DNA of 42,946 bases, from contig CAYRGG010000037.1 in the NCBI GenBank assembly GCA_964423745.1, forward strand, positions 1 through 42,946, read 5' to 3'. Of this stretch, positions 32,620-40,432 are shown piece after piece. Within the stretch, counting starts at the first letter, position 1; each line of letters opens with the position of its first letter. The notes under the pieces are model-generated. The model had not been told where the DNA came from, ran no database searches, and saw nothing but the letters and a program-made list of their open reading frames with translations. This DNA comes from CAYRGG01 sp964423745. Lineage in GTDB: Bacteria; Pseudomonadota; Gammaproteobacteria; Competibacterales; Competibacteraceae. Both the position numbers and the translations under genes were made by a program.

Positions 32620-32930
32620 CAGACACATGAGCACCTAGTGCTGGTAGCGGGGATGTACGGGGAACTAGGTATTGGTGAGGTACTGGACAGGTGATCACCC
32701 AAGACACTGCTCAGCGCACCCTCGGCGTCGGACAGGCGGTCAAGGCGCTGGTAGTCAACGGGCTTGGATTTATCAACCGGGCACTGTATCTGACGCCACA
32801 GTTTTTTGCTGACAAGCCCGCTGAGCGCTAGTTGAGCCAGGCATCGTGGCCCAGCAGCTCAACGACGATGTGCTAGGTCGAGCACTGGACACCCTCTATG
32901 GCCACGATGTCACGAGTCTGTTTCTTCTGC
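32620..32930 (+). pseudogene. IS1634-family transposase remnant (N-terminal part)
   Basis: Three frame pieces read in order LVLVAGMYGELGIGEVLDR, then ITQDTAQRTLGVGQAVKALV with VNGLGFINRALYLTPQFFAD, then PGIVAQQLNDDVLGRALDTL with YGHDVTSLF. This is the N-terminal part of IS1634-type transposases. Two frameshifts (near 32690 and 32830) and the loss of the rest make it a pseudogene. Confidence 0.7.
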
Positions 32931-33042
32931 TATTCCAAAAGGGTTCCTTTTTGGTGATAAATCTTGCATCTCGCAAGTTGCATCTCGCAGGTGATTGATC
33001 TATCAATAACCAGATTTCATCAAAAGGGCATGTCAAAAAGAA

Positions 33043-33532
33043 ATGGCGAAAATAGGCTATGCAAGAGTATCAACAGACGAACAAAATCTGACTCTGCAAC
33101 TGGATCCTCTAAAGGCGGCAGGATGTGACTAAATATTTACGGATGAAGGCATTAGTGGGACCAGGATAGAGCGTGACGATCTCACGCAGACCCCTCAGTG
33201 CATTGGCGGAGGGGGATATGCTGATCGTGTGGAAGCTGGACAGGTTAGGGCAGTCTCTCGGTTTTCTCTGTGAGCTGATCGACCGTTTCGGGCAGCAGGG
33301 CATTGGCTTCAAGAGCATGACCGATGGCATTGACACTACCACCAGCGGCGGCAAGCTGGTGTTTCACATCATGAGAGCTTTGGCAAAATTTGAGCACAGC
33401 CTGATCGGTGAACGCACCAAAGTAGGCATAAAAGCTGTTAAAAAACGAGGGAAGCGTATTGGTTGCTCTCCCGCCCTCAATGCTGCACAGCTTGACCATA
33501 TGCGGGAATTATCCCTTTTTTGTCGACTTTGA
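33043..33532 (+). pseudogene. serine recombinase (resolvase/invertase) remnant
   Basis: The start reads MAKIGYARVSTDEQNLTLQL with the catalytic Ser in RVSTDEQ, then a TAA stop (33128-33130), then IFTDEGISGTRIERDD. After a frameshift near 33183 it continues as ALAEGDMLIVWKLDRLGQSL, then FHIMRALAKFEHSLIGERT with AVKKRGKRIG. The C-terminal DNA-binding helix-turn-helix is cut short (AQLDHMRELSLFCRL). It is therefore inactive. It resembles Tn3-type resolvases and DNA invertases. Confidence 0.8.
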
Positions 33533-33606
33533 TAACATATTGATTTTAAATACCATTGCTTTACTAAAAATCGTTAACTTAACATCAGTTTGACAGAGGA
33601 GGGTTA

Positions 33607-33700
33607 TACCAATTCAATAAACGTTTGTATATTTAAGCCAGGACTTCGTTAGCAAATCGCTTAAACATAGCACATGCAAACCAAGTTCTAATCGGTGTTA
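33607..33700. repeat. MITE-like element, copy C (94 bp)
   Basis: The element starts TACCAATTCAATAAACG and ends AGTTCTAATCGGTGTTA. GTTA stands directly before it and again at its right end. The ends are imperfect inverted repeats of about 24 bp. Copy 1 of the duplicated unit (26802-27238) has only a single GTTA here, i.e. the empty site, which defines the element's borders. Confidence 0.7.
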
Positions 33701-33926
33701 GCAAGTAGCCTGGATGAAGTGCAATGAAATCCAGGGTTAAACCCATGTTATCCCGGATTCCACTTCGTTACATCCGCCCTACAAAGCTCATTTGTTGCCA
33801 GGAGCTTTAAAGAGATAACACAAAACGACGTATGCGTTGGGCGGCTTCAATGCAATCCGCCAGCGGTGGCACCAGCGCCATACGAACCCGTCCCTGGCCC
33901 GGATTAACGCCATTCACGGTGCGGCC
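33701..33926. repeat. 437-bp duplicated unit, copy 2, right half (dapC 3' end)
   Basis: This 226-bp stretch matches 27013-27238 with about five differences. It holds the 77-bp hairpin repeat (33706-33782), a small terminator hairpin and the last codons of the intact dapC gene. Confidence 0.9.
33783..33808 (-). terminator. likely dapC terminator
   Basis: AAAGCTC and GAGCTTT form a 7-bp hairpin across the dapC stop codon on the minus strand, with a 12-base loop. There is no U-run, so termination would be weak; the larger 77-bp hairpin directly after it may help. Confidence 0.35.
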
Positions 33927-35003
33927 AAGAAAACTGCCTGGTAGCACCAAAACGTTTTCACTGGCCAACAAACCCTGGGTGAACGTTAAATCATCTATAG
34001 GTAGGTTTGGCCACAGGTAAAAGGACGCTTCTGGGTTAGGAATGTCCAACACTGGCGCTAAAATATCTAGTACAGCCGCGAATTTACGCCGGTAAAGGTC
34101 GCGGTTAGTTTGCACATGGCTATCGTCCTGCCAGGCACGGCTGCTGGCGGCTTGAATAAAGGGGGGCATGGTGGAGCCATGGTAGGTGCGATAGCGTAAA
34201 AATTCAGCCAATAGTTTTTTATCACCCGCCACAAAGCCTGAGCGCATCCCTGGTACGTTAGAGCGCTTGGATAAGCTATGAAAGACCACGCAACGGCGGT
34301 AGTCATGTCGGCCCCGTTCAGCACACGCCTGTAACAAGCCAACCGGTGGCTGGCTATCGTCAAAGTAAATTTCCGAATAACACTCATCAGCAGCAAGTAC
34401 GATATCGTAACGGTCCGCAATATCGATCAACTGGTGTAACATCTCTAGCGGAGTGACGCGACCAGTGGGATTGCCCGGTGAACACAGATACACTAATCCA
34501 CAGCGTTGCCAGACAGATTCAGGAACCGCATCATAGGCAGGTAAAAAATCGCTTTCTTGGGTGGTGTTGAGATAGTAAGGTTCGCCACTCGCCAGTAATG
34601 TTGCGCCTTCGTAGATCTGGTAAAACGGATTTGGCATCATGACAAGGGGTTTTTCGGTAGGATCTAGGACGCATTGGGCAAAGGCGAATAAGGCTTCCCG
34701 GGTTCCGTTAACCGGCAAAACATGCCGGTCAGGGTTCAAGCTGGCGGCGGCGAGCCCAAAACGTCGGGTGGCCCAGGCGGCGATGGCTTGGCGTAAATCG
34801 TGGCTGCCCCGCGTTACAGGATAGTAAGCTAGGCCATCTAGTTTACCCTTAATGGTTTTGGCCACAAAGTCTGGCGCAGGATGTTTGGGTTCGCCGATGG
34901 ATAGCACAATGGGTACTTTGTCGGCGGGCGGTGTAACGCCTTCTGTGAGGGCGGCCAATTTTTCGAAAGGATAAGGTTGCAGACGATTAAGGTTCGTATT
35001 CAT
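33807..35003 (-). CDS. dapC: succinyldiaminopimelate transaminase (DapC type)
   Basis: The 398-residue protein is a class I/II PLP aminotransferase. The cofactor lysine is K246 in VFHSLSKRSNVPGMRSGF. Other family marks are NRLQPYPFEKLAAL at the start, LSIGEPKHPAPDFV, YLCSPGNPTGRV and AADECYSEIYF. The start sequence and GEPKHP are typical of the proteobacterial DapC group, which makes N-succinyl-L,L-diaminopimelate for lysine and peptidoglycan. It is divergent from glgE. Its 3' end is duplicated at 27117-27238. Confidence 0.88.
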   Translation of the reverse strand: MNTNLNRLQPYPFEKLAALTEGVTPPADKVPIVLSIGEPKHPAPDFVAKTIKGKLDGLAYYPVTRGSHDLRQAIAAWATRRFGLAAASLNPDRHVLPVNGTREALFAFAQCVLDPTEKPLVMMPNPFYQIYEGATLLASGEPYYLNTTQESDFLPAYDAVPESVWQRCGLVYLCSPGNPTGRVTPLEMLHQLIDIADRYDIVLAADECYSEIYFDDSQPPVGLLQACAERGRHDYRRCVVFHSLSKRSNVPGMRSGFVAGDKKLLAEFLRYRTYHGSTMPPFIQAASSRAWQDDSHVQTNRDLYRRKFAAVLDILAPVLDIPNPEASFYLWPNLPIDDLTFTQGLLASENVLVLPGSFLGRTVNGVNPGQGRVRMALVPPLADCIEAAQRIRRFVLSL

Positions 35004-35074
35004 AACAAGAATGACCTATAAAACACATAACTCAACCTAGTTTAACCCATAAGTCATTTCTTTAAGGTGAGCAC

Positions 35075-37075
35075 ATGGCAATACAATCCGAGTTGGATGG
35101 TAGAAAGCGGGTGGTTATTGAAGGGGTTACCCCGCAGGTGGATGATGGGCGTTATGCCATTAAACGAGCTATTGGACAAACCGTGAGGGTGGAGGCGGAT
35201 ATTTTTGTTGATGGTCACGACAAACTATCCTGTCGGCTTCACTACCGCTCCCATGACCAACAGACTTGGCGTGAAGTTGCCATGAAGCCTCTGGTGAATG
35301 ACCGTTGGTATGGTAGTTTTCCAGTGGAATCAGTAGGCCGCTACTATTATACCCTGAGCGCCTGGGTGGATCATTTCAAATCCTGGCGTTATGAATTATC
35401 CCGGCGGGTACAGCGGGAAGATATTGCCCTGGCCTTACAGATGGGCGCTGACCTGGTGCACGCAGCCAGTCAACGGGCCACCGGTGGTGACCAGGCTTGG
35501 CTTAAGTCCCGGGCCGATGCGCTGGTGGGTAAGCATGATTTAGAAGATCGTTTACAATATGCCCTCAGCGAAGAATTGGCCGCCATGGTTGAGCGTTACC
35601 CGGATCGCGAGCTGGCTACCTATTTTGATAGGGAATTAGCAGTCATCGTGGATCATCAACGGGCTCGTTTTAGTACTTGGTATGAGTTATTTCCCCGCTC
35701 TTGGGGGACAACGCCGGAACAGCACGGCACTTTAAAAGACTGCGCTGCACAACTACCCCGGATTGCAGCCATGGGATTCGATGTGTTGTATCTGCCACCC
35801 ATTCATCCCATTGGCCGTATTAACCGCAAGGGTAAAAACAACACCCTTGATCCAGATCCCGACGATGTGGGCAGTCCCTGGGCCATTGGTTCCCAAGAAG
35901 GGGGGCATAAAGCCATCCATCCGCAATTGGGAACCCTTGAGGATTTCCAAGCTTTAGTGGCGCAAGCTAAGCAGCATGGCATCGCCATTGCCTTAGATAT
36001 CGCCTTCCAATGTGCGCCGGATCATCCCTATGTTAAGGAACATCCTAGTTGGTTTCATTGGCGTCCCGATGGCACAGTGCAATACGCAGAAAATCCCCCC
36101 AAAAAATATCAAGACATCTTTCCCCTCAACTTTGAGACAAAAGACTGGCAGGCCCTGTGGCAAGAGCTGAAAAGCGTTTTTCAGTTCTGGAGCGATCAAG
36201 GGGTACGTATTTTTCGCGTGGATAATCCACACACTAAACCCTTTCCATTTTGGGAATGGGTGATCAACGAAATCAAACAAAGCCAACCCGATACGATCTT
36301 TTTGGCGGAAGCCTTTACCCGGCCTAAAGTCATGCATCGTTTAGCAAAACTTGGCTTTACCCAATCTTATACCTATTTCACTTGGCGTAATACTAAATAC
36401 GAATTGACCGAATATCTCACCGAACTCACCCAAGGTCCTGGTCGCGAGTACTTTCGTCCTAATTTTTGGCCCAACACCCCGGATATCCTCAGTCAATACC
36501 TGCAGTTTGGGGGACGGCCCGCTTTTATGGTGCGGTTAGTGTTGGCTGCCACGTTAACCGCCAACTATGGAATCTATGGTCCCGCCTTTGAGCTGTTGGA
36601 AAACACGCCCATCAAGCACGGTAGCGAGGAATATTTACATTCCGAGAAATACCAAATCCGTTCCTGGAGTTTAGAGCAATCCGGCAATTTGAATGAGTTG
36701 ATTGGCCGAATCAATCATATCCGTAAAATAAGTCCCGCCTTAAAACAAGACTGGAATCTCTTGTTTCATAATACGGATAATGAGCAAATTATCTGCTATA
36801 GCAAGTGGAACGATAAAAAAACCGACATTATTGTAGTGGCTGTCAATCTTGACGCTTACCATGTGCAGTCCGGTTGGATCACCTTGGATTTAGTCAGCTT
36901 AGGCATTGATGCCCAACGCCCTTTTGAAGTTCACGACTTGTTAAGCGATACCCATTATCTTTGGAGCGGTCCTCGCAACTATGTGGAACTCAAACCGCAG
37001 ACCGTGCCGGCACATATTTTCCGGTTGCACGGTCGTGCCCATACCGAAGAAGATTTCGATTATTTCATGGGTTAA
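35075..37075 (+). CDS. glgE: alpha-1,4-glucan:maltose-1-phosphate maltosyltransferase
   Basis: The protein has 666 residues, the usual length. An N-terminal helical and beta-sandwich region (DGRYAIKRAIGQTVRVEADI) precedes the GH13 barrel with YELFPRSWGT and YLPPIHPIGRINRKGKNN. The nucleophile is D383 in RIFRVDNPHTKP and the acid/base E412 in FLAEAFTRP. The FRVDNPHTKP motif is diagnostic for GlgE. It extends alpha-glucan by maltosyl units from maltose-1-phosphate. AAGGTGAG marks the start. The treS-maltokinase gene that supplies its substrate follows 24 bp downstream. Confidence 0.96.
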   Translation: MAIQSELDGRKRVVIEGVTPQVDDGRYAIKRAIGQTVRVEADIFVDGHDKLSCRLHYRSHDQQTWREVAMKPLVNDRWYGSFPVESVGRYYYTLSAWVDHFKSWRYELSRRVQREDIALALQMGADLVHAASQRATGGDQAWLKSRADALVGKHDLEDRLQYALSEELAAMVERYPDRELATYFDRELAVIVDHQRARFSTWYELFPRSWGTTPEQHGTLKDCAAQLPRIAAMGFDVLYLPPIHPIGRINRKGKNNTLDPDPDDVGSPWAIGSQEGGHKAIHPQLGTLEDFQALVAQAKQHGIAIALDIAFQCAPDHPYVKEHPSWFHWRPDGTVQYAENPPKKYQDIFPLNFETKDWQALWQELKSVFQFWSDQGVRIFRVDNPHTKPFPFWEWVINEIKQSQPDTIFLAEAFTRPKVMHRLAKLGFTQSYTYFTWRNTKYELTEYLTELTQGPGREYFRPNFWPNTPDILSQYLQFGGRPAFMVRLVLAATLTANYGIYGPAFELLENTPIKHGSEEYLHSEKYQIRSWSLEQSGNLNELIGRINHIRKISPALKQDWNLLFHNTDNEQIICYSKWNDKKTDIIVVAVNLDAYHVQSGWITLDLVSLGIDAQRPFEVHDLLSDTHYLWSGPRNYVELKPQTVPAHIFRLHGRAHTEEDFDYFMG

Positions 37076-37099
37076 GGATTTGCCCCGAGGAGAACATTC

Positions 37100-40000
37100 A
37101 TGAATCAACCGCTGCGTAGCGCCAATTTACAGGCCGCCTGGCAGGATGACCCGCTTTGGTATAAAGACGCCATCATCTATCAATTGCATGTCAAAGCCTT
37201 TGGTGATAGTAATCACGATGGCATCGGTGATTTTAAAGGTCTTATTCAGCATCTGGATTATATTCAAGATCTGGGGGTTAACACCCTATGGCTACTGCCT
37301 TTTTATCCTTCGCCGTTGCGGGATGACGGTTACGACATTTCCGACTACCGCAATATCCACCCCGATTATGGCACTCGCGCCGATTTTAAAGCCTTTGTCC
37401 GCGCTGCCCACCGGCGTGGTCTTAAGGTGATCACCGAATTGGTGATCAACCACACTTCCGACCAGCATCCTTGGTTTCAAGCGGCGCGGCGAGCGCCCCC
37501 CAACTCTGCCAAACGTAATTTTTATGTGTGGAGCAATGACGACAAACAGTTTTCTGAAACCCGCATTATCTTTACCGACACAGAAACCTCTAACTGGGCA
37601 TGGGACCCGGTAGCCAATGCTTATTACTGGCATCGGTTTTTTTCCCATCAACCGGATCTCAATCACAATAATCCCCAGGTGGTCAAGGCGGTGATTCGCC
37701 TTATGCGTTTTTGGTTGGATATGGGGGTTGATGGGTTACGCTTGGACGCGATTCCCTATCTGTGTGTGCGAGAAGGTACGCTGAACGAGAACTTGTCGGA
37801 AACCCACGATGTGATAAAGCAATGGCGCTCGGTGGTGGATGCCCATTATCAAAACCGTATGTTTTTGGCGGAGGCCAATCAATGGCCGGAGGATGTCCAG
37901 GAGTATTTTGGTCAAGGGGATGAGTGTCATATGGCCTATCATTTCCCGTTGATGCCCCGCATGTATGTGGCCGTGGCCCAGGAAGACCGCCATCCCATCG
38001 TGGAGATCATGGAGCAAACCCCGGAGATTCCCCCCGATTGCCAATGGGCTATTTTCCTGCGTAATCACGATGAACTCACCCTGGAGATGGTGACCGACAA
38101 AGAACGGGATTATATGTATCAAACTTACGCGGCGGATTCCCGTATGCGGATCAATGTGGGTATCCGTCGGCGGCTCGGGCCTTTGATGGATAATGACCTG
38201 GATAAAATTAAGCTGATGAATAGCATGTTGATGTCCATGCCAGGCTCGCCCATCGTCTACTACGGCGACGAACTAGGTATGGGGGATAACATCTATCTGG
38301 GTGACCGCAACGGTGTGCGCACCCCCATGCAGTGGAGTCCGGATCGTAATGCGGGTTTTTCCAAGGCGGATCCGCAACGGCTTTATCTTCCCCCCATCAT
38401 GGACCCCATTTATGGCTATGAGGCGGTCAATGTGGAATCTCAACACCGGGACCCTTCCTCCCTGTTGAACTGGATGAAACGTTTGATTGCCGTGCGTAAG
38501 GCTTATCAAGCCTTTGGCCGGGGTAGTTTGCAATTCATCAAACCGGGTAATCGTAAAATTTTGGCTTACGTGCGGGAATACGAAGATCAAATTATTTTGT
38601 GCGTGGCCAATATGTCCCACTCCGCGCAACCGGTGGAGCTGGATTTAGCCCGCTTCAAAGGTCGCGTACCGGTGGAAATGTTGGGACAAACGCCGTTTCC
38701 CGCCATCGGTGAACTACCTTATCTGTTGACCTTGGCCCGCCATGGTTTTTACTGGTTTCTCTTGGCTGACGGCCAACCTCCCCAATGGCATGAGGATCGT
38801 TTACCGGCCATGGAACTGCCCGTACTGGTGTTGTTTCGCATGGGTTGGCAAAGCTTTTTTCCCGATCAAGTGGAGCCCTCTCGGCGGGCCATGGCGCAGG
38901 ATTTAGCCCAGCGTTTGATCCAGTCTATCTTGCCCGGTTTTCTGGTGACGCGGCGTTGGTTCGCGGCCAAGGGGGAAGCCATCGAAACGGTGGAGCTGGT
39001 AAATACCGCGGTTTGGAAAGATAAACCCGAATGGTTATTGACAAGAGTGCGGGTCAAGTCAACCTCGAAAAGCCAAGACTATTTTCTACCCCTGGCTTTG
39101 GCCTGGGAGCGGGACAACGAGGAACATATGCGCACCCTCTGGTACGACGCGTTAACCAAGGTGCGGGTGCGGGACCGTATAGGGTTGCTTTACGATGCGT
39201 TTGCCGATGAAGTGTTTTGCCGAAACCTATTAACACGCATGACGGAACAAGCCCAAGTTCCTTTGAGCGATGGGGGTTGCCTACAATGCTCTTCCACCAG
39301 TGCGCTGCAGGTTTTGGAAGGCGAGGATCTGACGCAAATTTCGGTACGGCGCTCCCCGGTGGAGAGTAGCAATACTACTATTATTATCGGTGATCGATTG
39401 TTTTTAAAAGGCTACCGGCGTCTGGAAAACGGCGTTAACTTAGAGCTAGAGATGGGTCGGTTTTTGACCGAGCAATCACCTTTTGACCATATCGTGCCTC
39501 TGGCAGGGGCTGTGGAGTATAAGACTGCCCATGGTGATTTATTTACCTTAGGATTGCTACAGGGTTTTGTAGCCAACCAGGGGGATGCCTGGAGCTACAC
39601 GTTGGATACTTTGAGGCGGTTTTTAGAAGACTGCCTTATTCAACCCGAAGAAATAAAAAACCAGTTGGATGATGTGCATGGAGTATATCTCTATATGATG
39701 AACACCCTGGGTCTGCGCACCGGTGAACTGCACCGGGCATTGGCGGAAAAAACCGGTGATCCTGCCTTTAATCCAGAGCCCATCACCAACACCGATCTTG
39801 ACGAATGGAATCAGCAGCTGCAAGATGAAGCCATAACCACTTTGGAGAAGTTGGCCCGTCATCAACACGGTTTGGACGAGTCGGTGCAGTCCCAGACGAT
39901 ACGTTTGCTGGCGTCGAGAAAAAAAGTGCTCGATCGTATCCGGGCATTACGACCGGTGGATCTGCAGGCGGTTAAAACCCGTTATCACGGGGATTACCAC

Positions 40001-40432
40001 TTGGGCCAAGTGTTGGTGGTGGAAAATGATTTTGTAATCATCGACTTTGAAGGCGAGCCAGCCCGGTCTCTAGAAGAGCGGAGACGCAAACATTCCGCCC
40101 TAAAAGATGTCGCGGGTATGTTGCGTTCGTTTAATTATGCCGCCTTTACGGCTCTAAACCAAATAACCCAAGAACGCCCGGCGGATTTTCCCTTACTAGA
40201 GCCTTTTGTGCGAGATTGGGAACGTCGCACCGTGGACGCTTTTCTGACAGGCTATCGGGATGGTGTGGCTGATAGCCCGGTTTATCCCGAGGGACCTACC
40301 TATGCGCAAGCTCTTATCGATCAGTTTGTGTTAGAAAAAGCGTTTTACGAACTGCGTTATGAGTTGGACAACCGGCCCGTTTGGGTCGGCGTACCGTTAA
40401 GCGGATTGTATGAATGGCTGATCGACGAGTAA
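37100..40432 (+). CDS. treS: trehalose synthase-maltokinase fusion (TreS-Pep2)
   Basis: The 1110-residue protein has two enzymes. Residues 1-560 are a GH13 trehalose synthase (YKDAIIYQLHVKAFGDSN near the start), with catalytic D216 (GLRLDAIPYL), E258 (LAEANQWPED) and D324 (RNHDELTLEM). Residues about 610-1105 are a maltokinase (RRWFAAKGEAIETVEL; kinase part YHGDYHLGQVLVVENDFVII, then DFEGEP). It would turn trehalose into maltose and phosphorylate it to maltose-1-phosphate for GlgE. GAGGAG lies seven bases before the ATG. Its 3' end overlaps glgX by 19 bp. Confidence 0.95.
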   Translation: MNQPLRSANLQAAWQDDPLWYKDAIIYQLHVKAFGDSNHDGIGDFKGLIQHLDYIQDLGVNTLWLLPFYPSPLRDDGYDISDYRNIHPDYGTRADFKAFVRAAHRRGLKVITELVINHTSDQHPWFQAARRAPPNSAKRNFYVWSNDDKQFSETRIIFTDTETSNWAWDPVANAYYWHRFFSHQPDLNHNNPQVVKAVIRLMRFWLDMGVDGLRLDAIPYLCVREGTLNENLSETHDVIKQWRSVVDAHYQNRMFLAEANQWPEDVQEYFGQGDECHMAYHFPLMPRMYVAVAQEDRHPIVEIMEQTPEIPPDCQWAIFLRNHDELTLEMVTDKERDYMYQTYAADSRMRINVGIRRRLGPLMDNDLDKIKLMNSMLMSMPGSPIVYYGDELGMGDNIYLGDRNGVRTPMQWSPDRNAGFSKADPQRLYLPPIMDPIYGYEAVNVESQHRDPSSLLNWMKRLIAVRKAYQAFGRGSLQFIKPGNRKILAYVREYEDQIILCVANMSHSAQPVELDLARFKGRVPVEMLGQTPFPAIGELPYLLTLARHGFYWFLLADGQPPQWHEDRLPAMELPVLVLFRMGWQSFFPDQVEPSRRAMAQDLAQRLIQSILPGFLVTRRWFAAKGEAIETVELVNTAVWKDKPEWLLTRVRVKSTSKSQDYFLPLALAWERDNEEHMRTLWYDALTKVRVRDRIGLLYDAFADEVFCRNLLTRMTEQAQVPLSDGGCLQCSSTSALQVLEGEDLTQISVRRSPVESSNTTIIIGDRLFLKGYRRLENGVNLELEMGRFLTEQSPFDHIVPLAGAVEYKTAHGDLFTLGLLQGFVANQGDAWSYTLDTLRRFLEDCLIQPEEIKNQLDDVHGVYLYMMNTLGLRTGELHRALAEKTGDPAFNPEPITNTDLDEWNQQLQDEAITTLEKLARHQHGLDESVQSQTIRLLASRKKVLDRIRALRPVDLQAVKTRYHGDYHLGQVLVVENDFVIIDFEGEPARSLEERRRKHSALKDVAGMLRSFNYAAFTALNQITQERPADFPLLEPFVRDWERRTVDAFLTGYRDGVADSPVYPEGPTYAQALIDQFVLEKAFYELRYELDNRPVWVGVPLSGLYEWLIDE

